IMG/VR virus record: IMGVR_UViG_3300044641_003539
Span: 1 to 31,103 of that record
Reading direction: 5' to 3' (one strand)
Source of the DNA: a virus
Length of the DNA stretch: 31,103 nt
Below the pieces are notes generated by a model, which saw only the letters and a program-made list of their open reading frames with translations, did no database searches and had not been told where the DNA came from. Made by a program: the position numbers and the translations under genes. Of this stretch, positions 1-9,506 are shown one piece after another (position 1 is the first letter of the stretch; each line of letters starts with the position of its first letter).

Positions 1-1562
1 ATGACGTTCTTACCGGTGCTGATTGTGTAGCTCTGAGTGATGGTGTTGTCGTGCTCTACTGCCCAGCGGTCTGCACCACCACCAGTTGCACCACCACCAA
101 CAGCAGACCATGCCGATCCGGTATGACCTTCAAACTGCACGAGATCCGTGTTGAAGCGGATCATCCCAGAGTTAGGAGAACCTGGTCTTTGGGCTGTGGT
201 GCCAGACGGAAGATCGAAATACCCGGTTGAGGTGTTATCAACGTTGCCTGAGATGGTCCCGCCAGCCTTGGGTAGTGCTGCGTTGGCTGTGGTGTTGGCG
301 GTGTTGGCCAGGTCAAAGGCCGCCTTGACGCTGCTTGGTGTCGCGGCCGTCGTGGTGCTGGTGCTGGCAGTGCTGTTCTCCAGCTGGACAATGTTCGGGC
401 TGCCAGTCGTCGCAGTTGGTTGACCAGCGGCAAAGGCCACCGCGCCGGTCATCGTCCCGCCGGTCAGCTGCAGGAACGTAGTACCGTTCGCGTAAGCAGA
501 TACCCAGGCGCTGCCTGTGTAAATCCGCATGTCCTGTGACACGGTGTTGAAGTACAGCGAACCGGCAATTAGCGGGTTGCCGTCGTTATCAACAGTCGGG
601 TTACTGGCCTTTGGCCCCAGGTACCGGTCATCAAAGTTGTCGTAGGCCGCAAGCGCCGAATCCCTAGCGCTTTCCGCTGCAGCCTGTGCACTCGCGGCGT
701 TAGTTGCAGATGACGCTGCTGCTGTCGCCTGGGCACCTGCCGTAGCAGCGCTTGCGGCTGCAGCTGCTTGGTTGGCAGCAGCAGTCGTCTGACTGGCAGC
801 AGCAGCGGTTGCGCTACTTGCCGATGCCGCGGCCGAGTTTGAACTGTTGGTTGCCTGCGTTGTTGCCGCAGCAGCAGAAACCGCTGCATTTGTCGCGCTC
901 GTCGCTGCTGCCGTCTGGCTGGTTGCTGCCGCGGCTTGGCTGGCTGCCGCAGCCGTAGCACTCGCCGCGGCCGACGTAGCACTGGCGGAAACAACCCCAA
1001 CCTGAATGTCGGTGTAGTTCTTGGTGCTGGCGTCCTGGGCGGCTGTCGGATCACCAAGGCCGGTGATCTTGTTGCCGCTCATTGCGATGGCACCAGTCAT
1101 AGTGCCGCCGGTCTTGTCCAGCTTGCCGGCGGCGACGGCGACGGCACTTGCGGCAGACGCGCTGGCCGCGTTGGCCGTGTTGATTGCGCTGGTGGACTGG
1201 GTGATGCCTGAGTCGTTGCGGTCCTGTTGCTCTTGGACGACGTACAACCCCTGCAGATCGGCCGTGTCCATGTCGGCCGCAATGAGATTGCTGCCGTCGT
1301 TCCAGTCCACCAGGCGCGAGGAGCTGGGCGTTTGCCGGATGACCGTCAGCGTCTGACCCACAGCCGGAGCCGTGGTGCATTGAATCTGTGTTCCGCTTGT
1401 CCAGTTAAAGCCAGTGCCATCCACCAGCTCACTGGTGTAGGTGCCATTCAGGATGTTGAACCCGATGTAGACCTTGACGTGCGCCTTCAGGATGTACGGG
1501 AACGGGACCGAAAAAGAAGTGGTTGATCCGCTCCCGGCGTAACTGGCGTAAGAGAGGGGCAT
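1..1562 (-). CDS. Tail fibre protein, T7 gp17-like N-terminus (partial, runs off left edge)
   Basis: Minus-strand frame open from the ATG at 1562 to the window edge, about 520 codons with no stop; the C-terminus is missing. The first ~125 residues match the T7 tail-fibre N-terminal domain that joins the fibre to the tail (FSVPFPYILKAHVKVYI, RLVDWNDGSNL, then a D-L-Q-GLYVVQEQQD stretch). Next comes a fibre repeat (GGTMTGAIAMSGNKITGLG, about residues 150-185). A long Ala/Ser/Thr-rich segment follows (about 200-305), which should form an extended trimeric shaft. Two further GGT(M/I)(T/S)G repeats lie near residues 370 and 434. It is the last late gene visible, 53 bp after the giant protein gene, and has a CTAC-N6-GTAG element 15 nt before the start and no Shine-Dalgarno sequence. 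The receptor-binding tip cannot be assessed. Confidence 0.93.
   Translation of the reverse strand, partial: MPLSYASYAGSGSTTSFSVPFPYILKAHVKVYIGFNILNGTYTSELVDGTGFNWTSGTQIQCTTAPAVGQTLTVIRQTPSSSRLVDWNDGSNLIAADMDTADLQGLYVVQEQQDRNDSGITQSTSAINTANAASASAASAVAVAAGKLDKTGGTMTGAIAMSGNKITGLGDPTAAQDASTKNYTDIQVGVVSASATSAAASATAAAASQAAAATSQTAAATSATNAAVSAAAATTQATNSSNSAAASASSATAAAASQTTAAANQAAAAASAATAGAQATAAASSATNAASAQAAAESARDSALAAYDNFDDRYLGPKASNPTVDNDGNPLIAGSLYFNTVSQDMRIYTGSAWVSAYANGTTFLQLTGGTMTGAVAFAAGQPTATTGSPNIVQLENSTASTSTTTAATPSSVKAAFDLANTANTTANAALPKAGGTISGNVDNTSTGYFDLPSGTTAQRPGSPNSGMIRFNTDLVQFEGHTGSAWSAVGGGATGGGADRWAVEHDNTITQSYTISTGKNV
650..990 (-). repeat. Alanine-rich low-complexity segment in the fibre gene
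   Basis: About 340 bp of GCN/AGC-rich codons encode a run dominated by Ala with Ser, Thr, Gln and Asn. There is no strict repeat unit; the period is loose, as in other phage fibre shafts. It also creates spurious open frames on the plus strand. Confidence 0.8.
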
Positions 1563-1577
1563 GGCGCTACGGGACCA

Positions 1578-1602
1578 CTACAGGCTCGTAGCACTCATTG
1601 TG
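1578..1602 (-). promoter_or_regulatory. Late-gene element 1: CTAC-N6-GTAG upstream of tail fibre
   Basis: On the minus strand this reads CACAATGAGTGC immediately followed by CTACGAGCCTGTAG, and ends 15 nt before the fibre ATG. The same 25-bp block (22 of 25 identical) occurs at 16288-16312 before tail tube A. It lies in the 53-bp spacer between two late genes, where there is no Shine-Dalgarno sequence. Candidate phage promoter or 5'-leader element; function inferred only from repetition and position. Confidence 0.6.
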
Positions 1603-1615
1603 GCCGTAGAGCTGC

Positions 1616-4600
1616 TTACGGGCTAGTCACGATTGCCGCCTTGCGTTCAGCGCTCTCGATCGACTGAGTTTTTAGGCGCTCCGCCCTCAACGCCCGCATC
1701 TCCTCAGCAGCCGTGCTGTCAGAGGTTTCCATGCGCTCTCGGGCCAGGGCGGCGTAGTAGTCCCGCAGCTGGGCCAGCACCCATGGGCCGGGCTGCTCCC
1801 GATACACCGTTGCAGGCATGTCCTTCACCCGCGGGTCCGTAGTAGTCGCAGGGTTTGCCTCCCACCTCTTGAACTCAGAGCTGTTGATGACGTAGTTGCT
1901 TGCCTCAAACAATGTCTTGCCGTTTGTGGCGCGATCCAGTAGGTCGGACAGGTCAACCGGGATGCCAACGGTTTGCTCCTGGAAGCTGTTCTCGACCATG
2001 TAGTCGACCTTGCCCGGCACTCGGTACAGCGTCTTGCCTCCAAACAGCGGATGGTCGCTGTACTTCCCGCCACGGGTGAAGCCGACGTAATAGTTGAACT
2101 CCTTCTCGGCATCGCGGTCCAGGGGGACGCCGTGCATCCTGCCGGTCATCAGCTCGTCAGGCGGCTGCAGCAGTCCCAAGCGGTTGAGCGTGGAATAGAC
2201 CTTGTTCTCGGCGTTCCAGTGCATCGGCACGCCCGCCGGGTACTCGTTCTTGAAGATCCAGTCGTTCCAGGGCGTGATGTTGCGGCCTAGGTAGTCGGTC
2301 TCCTTGAGCGTGGCCCCAGCCAAGGCAGACAGCATTGGGCTGAAGTTGATCAGGAACGCCTGCAGGCCCTCCCGCATTTGCTCCAGCGGATCGTCGCGCC
2401 CGATCTGCTCCATCAGATAGGCATCGGTGGGGTTGAGCTTGCGGTTGCGCTGCACGGTGTCGGCGCCCAGGCCCAGCACGCCCTCCACGCTGCGCAGCGG
2501 ACCTGAGAAGGGGTTGACCTGGCCGTTGGCAATGAAGCCCGCCAGGCGCTGGAACGCTTCGGGGGTCCGCTCGGTCAACGCCTCGCTGAGCATCTGCAGG
2601 GAGCGGAAGCCGGTTTGACGCATGATCTGGCCGGTGCCGACCTGCATCAGCTGCCACCAGGTCTGCTGCATGTCCCATTTGGAGTGCATGCCAGTGACCA
2701 TGGCCTCCTTGAGGTCCTTCCACAGAAACAGGGTGTTGAGGACCGGCAGGCCGCCCAAGTTGAGCGGGATGCCAAACACGCTGTTCTCCCGATTGCCGGC
2801 GGTCTTCCAAGCGGCCCGCTTCTGCGCATCAAGCGGTGCGCTGCCGGTCAACTTGCCCATCTCGTTGTCGAGTGAGGCAAACATCGCCACCATGCCGCCA
2901 AACATCACCCACGCCGCCTGGGTGGCCGCCAGCAGCTGAGGGGGGATCTCCTCGCCAGCGCGGATCTTGCCAACGATGCGAGCCGTGTTGGCAATGGGCG
3001 GAGCGCCAAGGCTCATGTCCCACAGAGCCTGGTTCCATGGCGAACGCCAGAAGCTGATCAGCATGTCGCCATAGTCGTTCTTGCGAATCGGCCGCATGGC
3101 GTCATCGGCCAACTGGCCAATGCCCCCCTGGGGCCTGTTCTGCATGCGGGCGTACTGGGAAAAGTCCCACGACTTGCGGTTGCCGGGGTCGGCCAGCACA
3201 GGCACACCGACCTTCTCGGAGGCGATGTAGGCAGCAATCTGGTCGTTGCTGAACTCCTCCCCCAGGTCGTACTGCTTGCGAAAGTTGGCGATCTGCGCGT
3301 CGCTCGGCTCTGCCGTGTACAGCACGTCCTGCAGCTTCTGGTCGACGTACTGCCGGCGCTGAGCCCAGCTCCACTCCGGGCCGTCCTTAAAGGACTGGAT
3401 GAAGAAGTCGTTGGCCCGGTCGGTCATGTAGACCCGCAAGCCGGCCCGCTGGTCCACGGCGCCCAGCATCTGCAGGGAATCGGTGATGGGCAGCCGGATC
3501 TCGCGGCCAGCCATCTTGGACAGGGCCTTCTCCTGCAGGTAGTTGGTCAGCAGCTTTTCGCTAACCAACCACTTGTCCCGGATTTGGATAGGCAGTCGCT
3601 TGGCGTCCCACGGATCCGCCAGCACCTGCTGGGCGATTTTGTACTGCTCCTCAATCGGGATGGCGCCAGTGCTGACGCCAAAGGCATCAGGGTTGCCCGC
3701 AAAGGGCGCCTCAGCATTGAAGAAGCCCTTGCGCAGGGACTCCGACCACGACTGCTTGATGATCTCCTCTGCTCGCATTGCGGCTTCCGCCGCGGCCCTG
3801 GCGCCTTCGATGTTGCTCTTGAGCAGGTCGCGGTGGAATGACGTGGCCCCCTCCCGGATCAAGGGGCCGTTGCCTGCGGCTTTCTTGAGGCCTTCAGCGA
3901 TAAAGACCAGCTTCTGGCTCATGTAGTTCATCACCACCTGCGTCTTGGGGGCGAAAAGGATCGAGTCCTTGTAGTAGCCCCGGGCCTGCGCCTTCCAGTC
4001 CCAGCCCTTGTCGAGCTTGGCCAGCGGGTCGATGCCATCAACCTTGGCTGCATCAATCAGCTCAGTTAGCTCCAGCTGCCCGCTGGGCCCCTTGTTGGCT
4101 GCATCAACGACCTTGGCCGCGATGCTGTCCGGGCCCACCAGGTCCGCAGGCGTGGCGGCAATCAGCTCCTCTGCGATCTGGCCAACCTCCACCTTGGCCT
4201 CAGCTCCCGTCTGCTCCCAGATCGAGCCCGGCATCTCCAGGTCCTCGCCCATTACCCGCTGCCACTGCTGCAGCAGCTGACCAGAGCGGCGCTTGGCCAC
4301 CCGCAGCGAGCGGTGCGCAAACAACGCCTTGATGTAGGCATCAACGAACTCAGCCTTGGCCTCGCGGCTGGGAGGCAGGCCGGTCTCGCCGATGGTGTCC
4401 GCGATGTCCTGCATCTTGCTGATCACGTTGCTGCGCGTGATGTCGGCAAAGACCTGCGCCTTGGTGCCGTTGTTGAGGATCCCGAGGAAGGGAGCCACGT
4501 TCTGGGCAATGGCTTGGCCCAGCAGGTCCTTCTTGACCGCAATGCCGGCCTCCTCAAAGGCATCAAGCAGCCGGGCCTGAAACGCATCTTTGTCGTTGAT

Positions 4601-5005
4601 GGCGGTCACGACGTTGAAGTCGGATGGGGAATACTTGGCCCAGTCGCCGGTCAGTGCCTGCAGCATCGAGCCCAGCTGCACTGCGCTGTCGACGCCCATC
4701 CGGTCAACCATCTGGGCAAAGTTCTCAAACTCGCCGTCAGAGCCGATCGGCTTGCTGCGTGAGCCAGCGGCCCGTGCTGCCCATTCCTGCAGCCGCTCAG
4801 GGTCGACGGTCATGTCCCGCCACATCTGGTTGAAGTTGGTCTCCAGCTCCTGGCCCGTGGTGCGGTCGCGGAAAACAAAGTTCGTCGCGGGGTCGGGGTC
4901 CTCTGGGGGCCGCTGACTGTCCAGGACGTAGCGAGCCTTCTCGATGTCGCGCTTGCGCTGCTCAAGGGCCTGAATTTGTTGGAACAGGTCGTCGCAGTTA
5001 GCCAT
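1616..5005 (-). CDS. Giant internal virion / ejection protein 2 (gp16-like position, C-terminal type)
   Basis: 1129 aa, ATG at 5005, three bases after the stop of the upstream giant protein, so probably translated with it. It sits where T7 has gp16, the last internal core protein before the fibre. The N-terminus is charged and helical (residues 1-30, EQRKRDIEKAR). The body is mostly Ala/Glu/Gln-rich helix. A hydrophobic stretch at about 690-780 (AAWVMFGGMVAMFASL; FGIPLNLGGLPVLNTLFLW) resembles the membrane-interacting C-terminal part of large phage ejection proteins. No catalytic motif is recognised and no lytic transglycosylase signature is seen. Together with its neighbour it replaces the single ~1300-aa T7 gp16 with about 2600 residues. 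Role (genome ejection tube) is inferred from position and composition. Confidence 0.75.
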   Translation of the reverse strand: MANCDDLFQQIQALEQRKRDIEKARYVLDSQRPPEDPDPATNFVFRDRTTGQELETNFNQMWRDMTVDPERLQEWAARAAGSRSKPIGSDGEFENFAQMVDRMGVDSAVQLGSMLQALTGDWAKYSPSDFNVVTAINDKDAFQARLLDAFEEAGIAVKKDLLGQAIAQNVAPFLGILNNGTKAQVFADITRSNVISKMQDIADTIGETGLPPSREAKAEFVDAYIKALFAHRSLRVAKRRSGQLLQQWQRVMGEDLEMPGSIWEQTGAEAKVEVGQIAEELIAATPADLVGPDSIAAKVVDAANKGPSGQLELTELIDAAKVDGIDPLAKLDKGWDWKAQARGYYKDSILFAPKTQVVMNYMSQKLVFIAEGLKKAAGNGPLIREGATSFHRDLLKSNIEGARAAAEAAMRAEEIIKQSWSESLRKGFFNAEAPFAGNPDAFGVSTGAIPIEEQYKIAQQVLADPWDAKRLPIQIRDKWLVSEKLLTNYLQEKALSKMAGREIRLPITDSLQMLGAVDQRAGLRVYMTDRANDFFIQSFKDGPEWSWAQRRQYVDQKLQDVLYTAEPSDAQIANFRKQYDLGEEFSNDQIAAYIASEKVGVPVLADPGNRKSWDFSQYARMQNRPQGGIGQLADDAMRPIRKNDYGDMLISFWRSPWNQALWDMSLGAPPIANTARIVGKIRAGEEIPPQLLAATQAAWVMFGGMVAMFASLDNEMGKLTGSAPLDAQKRAAWKTAGNRENSVFGIPLNLGGLPVLNTLFLWKDLKEAMVTGMHSKWDMQQTWWQLMQVGTGQIMRQTGFRSLQMLSEALTERTPEAFQRLAGFIANGQVNPFSGPLRSVEGVLGLGADTVQRNRKLNPTDAYLMEQIGRDDPLEQMREGLQAFLINFSPMLSALAGATLKETDYLGRNITPWNDWIFKNEYPAGVPMHWNAENKVYSTLNRLGLLQPPDELMTGRMHGVPLDRDAEKEFNYYVGFTRGGKYSDHPLFGGKTLYRVPGKVDYMVENSFQEQTVGIPVDLSDLLDRATNGKTLFEASNYVINSSEFKRWEANPATTTDPRVKDMPATVYREQPGPWVLAQLRDYYAALARERMETSDSTAAEEMRALRAERLKTQSIESAERKAAIVTSP

Positions 5006-5008
5006 GGA

Positions 5009-8000
5009 TCAGCAGCCTCCAGAAAGTGCTTTGGACTTGAGCGCGGCTATCTGGGCATCGAGCCCGGCCACTTCATTGGTGATTTGCATTTGGACCCCCT
5101 CGTTGTCGGTAGTCCACTTGTCGAGAAACTCCATGCGGCTGGCCTGGTCCTTTGTGACCACCTCGCTGGCCGCATTGAACTCACGCTTGCGAGCAATGTC
5201 GCCCTCGTAGACCTGACGGAAGAAGTCCTCAGCTGACGTAAAGCCATTCCCCTTCCAGTAGTTGGTGAACCGCTCCAGGAGCTGCTGCATCTTGTCGAAG
5301 GCCCGCAGCACCTTTCCGGCAACATTTGCCGTCAGCGTGTTGCCCCACGACTTGCCGTCTTTTTTGGGCAGCGCGCTGTCTAAGGCCTTTACAAACTCCT
5401 CCTGGAACAGCTTGCCGTAGGGATCGCTGAACCCCTGCATCCTGATCTCTGCGTAGGTCTGATAGGCAACTGCCATCCGCTCGATGGTCGCTATCTCCAT
5501 ACGCTCCGGGATGCCGGAGTAGTCGAAGATCCGCTGGCGGCCAAAGGCGGTTTCCATCGCCTTCATCTCGCCCAAATTCATCAGGCCGAACTGCACCCGA
5601 TGGAAGGCTTCGTGGTGGGCGACGCTAACCAGCTCGTCTGGCGAAGCCTCCAGCATCCCCTGGATCACGATCAGGTCGTTGGTGACCTCATAGCGCCCGC
5701 CCTGCACTGAGGGCTTGCTGCCGCCACCCCATGCGGCATTGCGAGGCTTACGCCCCAGCGCGTCCTCAAAACCGATTGCGACGTGTTCGCCTGCAACGTC
5801 CCTGATGATCTGGTCAAGCGCTCCCTCCCAAATCTTTTTGTCATTTGACGGGATGCGCAGGTCGGCGTTGCCCAGCATTACGAACGCACGCTCTTTCTTC
5901 TGACGAATCGGATCAACGCTCTGCAGGACCATGCCTTCGCCGCCAAAGCCTTGATCTGCCACCTGCACGGTCATCTGCTTGCCCACCGGGGCGGCAGCTG
6001 AGCCGGTCTCGGTCTTGACTTGGGCCTTGATCTGCTGGTTGACCATGACGCCATGGCGGCGGACGGCAGCCACGTCAAAACCCGCCTGCTCCAGGGCAGC
6101 AACAAGACGGTCCTCGCCGGCGGATTTCTTGCTGGCGTTGCGCAGCATGTAAGCCGCACGGTCCAGGTCGTTCGCAAACTTCAGCGAGGCGCTGCCGTAG
6201 CGCGGGGCGGACTTGCTGAGATCGGCGGGGAATGTGAACGCAGGCTGCTGCGGCTGGTTCAGCAGTGGCGTTGATGTGTCGTACTGCCCCACGCCAAACA
6301 TGTCTTGCTGGCTGGTGTTCTGCTGGCCGATCGTCCGAGCAATGCGTGCCTGCTCCAGTTGGCGCTCGGCATTGCGCCATTCCCTTGCAAGGGTGTCGTC
6401 ACCGGCCTGCTCGGCCTCCACGCGCTTTTGCTTGGCGTAGGCGGCGCGCTCATCAAGGGTGACGGGATCCGGCTTGTCCCAGCCTTCCAGCATCCCGTTG
6501 GCCTTCTTCTCCTCAAAAGGCATGAGGTCGTAGCCCATGGCCTCGCGGTTGGCCCGCTCGATCTCAAACTGCCGCCGCGCATCTATCTGGGCGTACTCAG
6601 TGCCCAGACGGATCTCGTCCATGATTGCCTGCGCACCCGGGGATCCGGCCTGCAGACCATTGGCCTCAAGGTCCTTGGCAGCAACGGCAGGGTCGACCAA
6701 GGGTCGGGCTGGCAGCTCCGGGATCGAAGTGGCGCTCGGGCGGACCTCGCCGTTGGCGACGGCTTTTTGGATGACTTGGTTCTTTAATGCCTTGCGCTGG
6801 GCGTCAGTCAGGAGCTGTTGCTCGGGCGCAGCCTGCTCAACAGGAGCAACGGCCGGCGCCTCTACTGCCGCCGGAGGCATCGCCTCGGCGCCTGCTTCCA
6901 GCTGCTGGAGGATGCGCTTGACGATCGGCGCCGACTTAGCGCCATTGGCCACCTGGGCTGCCGCCTCGTTCAGCATCTGGCTGATGGGCGTGCCAGCTGC
7001 GTACTTGCTGGCGTCGAACTCACCCAGCACCGCCTGGGCAGTCCCTGCTGCATCTATCACCTGCTGGGCGTTCACCTCAGTGCCGCCCTTGTCAGCCAGC
7101 TGCTTGACGGAGCGGCCGCGGCCAACCCGCTTGAACAGGTTCTTGTTGCCAATCAACTCAGCGCGGATCTTGCCCGCCAGTTCCGCCTTGATGACGGTGG
7201 TGTCGATCTCCTCGTCGCCAAACAGGTTTTTCTGGTTGGCCTTGACCTTCGGTGCGCTGCTTGCCATCTGGGCCAGCTCGCTGAAGGCCCGGTCGGTCAT
7301 GTCCCGCCCTTGGGCGAGCTGATAGACGCGGTTCATCTTTTCGCCGTCCAACCCGCTGCCACCCAGCGCCAGCGCCCGCGGTAACGACAGGTCGCCATCA
7401 ATGGCTGACTGCAGCAGGTTGTCGGGGAGCTTGCTCAGCGCCAGGCCCTGGGTGCCAAGCCCAGAGCTCAGCGGGATGCCGGATGCCTCCAGCTGAGCGG
7501 CGTCTTGGATGCCCGCTTCACGGATGAACTTGGCTGCGTCAAATGCAGTGCCGCCACCAGAAGCGATGTTGCTGATGGCACCCATGGCACGGGCCTGCTC
7601 GGCAGTCCCAGCTGGCAGCTCCTCAACCCGAATAGAGGGGACTCCCAGCTCCTTGGCCTTGGCCAGGCGGTTGTGGCCATTGACCACAAAGGTCTGACCA
7701 TCGGCGGGATCAGTCCAGACTTGAACAACGCCCTCGGCGTCGGTGCTCCACTTGGAAACCCCCTGCAGGGAGTTGCCGATCTGCTGGCCCTGGGCGTTGA
7801 CGCCTTGCTTGAACTGGAAGCGGCCGGGGTCGACCTGAATGGCATTGACATCAAACAGCTGAACCCCGTCGCCGGCTCGGTTGGGCAGCAGCGCAATGCC
7901 CTCTTGCCCCAGGGCGTCAATGCCATCGAGCACGTCCTGGCGGGTGAACTCGCCGAAGTCACGGCCTGTGAGCTCACGAACCCGGTTGTAGAGCAGCGGG

Positions 8001-9442
8001 CCGTTGTCAGGGCTCGCCAGCGACATCAAGTTGGCGTGAGGCACTGCGGTGGACTCCCACTGCTGCCGCATGGGCACCATCGGGTCGGCAAGGTTCTCCG
8101 CTGGCATTGCCATGAACGCGGGGTCCAGGCCTTGCACCACGTCGAACTGGCTCTGCTCCTGCAGGTGCCGCTCAACCTCCGGCAGCACAGATCCCGAGCC
8201 AGTTGCCAGCTCCTGAAGGCGCTGGTCGTCCAGGCGGTTGACGCCCATGGCAATGGCATCAACCTCAGGCAGCGCCGGGTCAAACCAAGGGTCCTCCGCC
8301 GGATTGGCCTGCGGCAGCGCAGCCCCTGGGTCCTGCACAGCGCCACCGGGCGCCATGGGCTCAGACGGCACCGCAGCGGCGGCGGGCTCGCCGATCAGCT
8401 GGTCACGCGCCTGGGCCGGGGTTTGGGGCTGCGGTTCAGCTGCAGGCTGCGGAGGCTGCTGTTGGGCCTCCTCCCGGAAGCGGTATTCGCCAGGCGAAAC
8501 TTCCTCCTGGATGCCGGAAGCAACGGTCTCTTGGCGGGCAGCGCGAACCTCATCAGCCAGCCGCTGCTCGCGGAGGTTGCGGGCCACGTTCGGCAGGCCG
8601 GAAAGGCCAGAGACGGCCTTGCCAAGGCCAAGGAAGCCAAGGCCAGCTGCTACCTCCGCACCGGCGTTGGGCAGCAGGCTTTTGAGCGATGAGCTGAGGC
8701 GGTCGTCCTGCGGGGTGACGGCAAACGGGCTGTTGGGCGACACCGCGTTGGCGATGTTGCCGGACAGGTTGTTGCTGATCAGCGTTGTGATGAACGACTC
8801 GGTGCCGATACCGGCAACCCAGCGCGCCGCCTTGGCAGCAGCAGGACTGAAGAAACCAAAGGCCTGCGGGCCAACAATGCGAGAGGCGGCAACGCCACCC
8901 AAAACAGATGCCGATGCCAGAGCCGGAATGTCGCTGAACCAGGTTTTCTGGTAGGTCGACATTTCCTCCGGCAGCTTGGCGTCCATCGCCTTGGCCAGGG
9001 TGCGGTTGAACTCAACCAAGCCCCTCCCCACGGAAGTCGACGCGGGGTCAGCAGGCTTCCAGCCGTTTGTGGCGCGCTGCGCCAGGTTGACGGCAGCCAA
9101 TGCCGCATCGGTTGGCATCTGCACGGCAGCGCCATGCACCACCTGCCGCTCCAGGGGCGTGCTGTAGCGAACCCTTCCCTTGGGGTCTTGGTATTGCACC
9201 GGGGCAAACATGCTTCCCGGTGCCATCAACGGCATTGAGACCGTTCCTGTTGGCCTGTAGCCGGCGTTCATTTGGCCGGCTTGCTTGAGGAAATACTTGG
9301 CCTCGTTGGCAACGCCAGCCGGGGTTAGATACCACGACCAGTGGCGACCAGCAGGCTTGGCCTTGGCTTTGGCCGCAGGCTTCTCCGGGAGAACAGGCGT
9401 CGCCTCCAGGCCCGTGATTTGCCTACGCCGCTGCTCAGGCAT
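5009..9442 (-). CDS. Giant internal virion protein 1 with ParB-like domain and HEAFH motif
   Basis: About 1477 aa from the ATG at 9442 (MPEQRRRQ); an in-frame TTG at 9460 would add six residues. It follows the gp15-like gene and precedes giant protein 2. Visible segments: hydrophobic, Ala/Gly-rich stretches at about 165-280; Pro/Gln/Glu-rich linker at about 320-400; a ParB/sulfiredoxin-like segment at about 535-635 containing VVNGHNRLAKAKELG, close to the family's NGxHR core; a segment at about 1085-1120 (FANDLDRAAYML) like one common in phage polyvalent proteins; and a zincin-type HEAFH within VAHHEAFHRVQ near residue 1277. No transglycosylase Glu motif was found. Whether the ParB-like part cuts or binds DNA, and whether HEAFH binds zinc, is not shown. 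Likely packaged in the head and injected. Confidence 0.78.
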   Translation of the reverse strand: MPEQRRRQITGLEATPVLPEKPAAKAKAKPAGRHWSWYLTPAGVANEAKYFLKQAGQMNAGYRPTGTVSMPLMAPGSMFAPVQYQDPKGRVRYSTPLERQVVHGAAVQMPTDAALAAVNLAQRATNGWKPADPASTSVGRGLVEFNRTLAKAMDAKLPEEMSTYQKTWFSDIPALASASVLGGVAASRIVGPQAFGFFSPAAAKAARWVAGIGTESFITTLISNNLSGNIANAVSPNSPFAVTPQDDRLSSSLKSLLPNAGAEVAAGLGFLGLGKAVSGLSGLPNVARNLREQRLADEVRAARQETVASGIQEEVSPGEYRFREEAQQQPPQPAAEPQPQTPAQARDQLIGEPAAAAVPSEPMAPGGAVQDPGAALPQANPAEDPWFDPALPEVDAIAMGVNRLDDQRLQELATGSGSVLPEVERHLQEQSQFDVVQGLDPAFMAMPAENLADPMVPMRQQWESTAVPHANLMSLASPDNGPLLYNRVRELTGRDFGEFTRQDVLDGIDALGQEGIALLPNRAGDGVQLFDVNAIQVDPGRFQFKQGVNAQGQQIGNSLQGVSKWSTDAEGVVQVWTDPADGQTFVVNGHNRLAKAKELGVPSIRVEELPAGTAEQARAMGAISNIASGGGTAFDAAKFIREAGIQDAAQLEASGIPLSSGLGTQGLALSKLPDNLLQSAIDGDLSLPRALALGGSGLDGEKMNRVYQLAQGRDMTDRAFSELAQMASSAPKVKANQKNLFGDEEIDTTVIKAELAGKIRAELIGNKNLFKRVGRGRSVKQLADKGGTEVNAQQVIDAAGTAQAVLGEFDASKYAAGTPISQMLNEAAAQVANGAKSAPIVKRILQQLEAGAEAMPPAAVEAPAVAPVEQAAPEQQLLTDAQRKALKNQVIQKAVANGEVRPSATSIPELPARPLVDPAVAAKDLEANGLQAGSPGAQAIMDEIRLGTEYAQIDARRQFEIERANREAMGYDLMPFEEKKANGMLEGWDKPDPVTLDERAAYAKQKRVEAEQAGDDTLAREWRNAERQLEQARIARTIGQQNTSQQDMFGVGQYDTSTPLLNQPQQPAFTFPADLSKSAPRYGSASLKFANDLDRAAYMLRNASKKSAGEDRLVAALEQAGFDVAAVRRHGVMVNQQIKAQVKTETGSAAAPVGKQMTVQVADQGFGGEGMVLQSVDPIRQKKERAFVMLGNADLRIPSNDKKIWEGALDQIIRDVAGEHVAIGFEDALGRKPRNAAWGGGSKPSVQGGRYEVTNDLIVIQGMLEASPDELVSVAHHEAFHRVQFGLMNLGEMKAMETAFGRQRIFDYSGIPERMEIATIERMAVAYQTYAEIRMQGFSDPYGKLFQEEFVKALDSALPKKDGKSWGNTLTANVAGKVLRAFDKMQQLLERFTNYWKGNGFTSAEDFFRQVYEGDIARKREFNAASEVVTKDQASRMEFLDKWTTDNEGVQMQITNEVAGLDAQIAALKSKALSGGC

Positions 9443-9506
9443 TGATCTCTTGCCACTCAACTACCCCTATTCCACCGCACATGCGCGGAGTTGTCCGGGG
9501 TCGTAA

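Noticed and set aside
7505-8692. 395-codon plus-strand open frame
   Set aside because: Shadow of the giant virion protein gene; Leu/Arg/Gly-rich with no family features.
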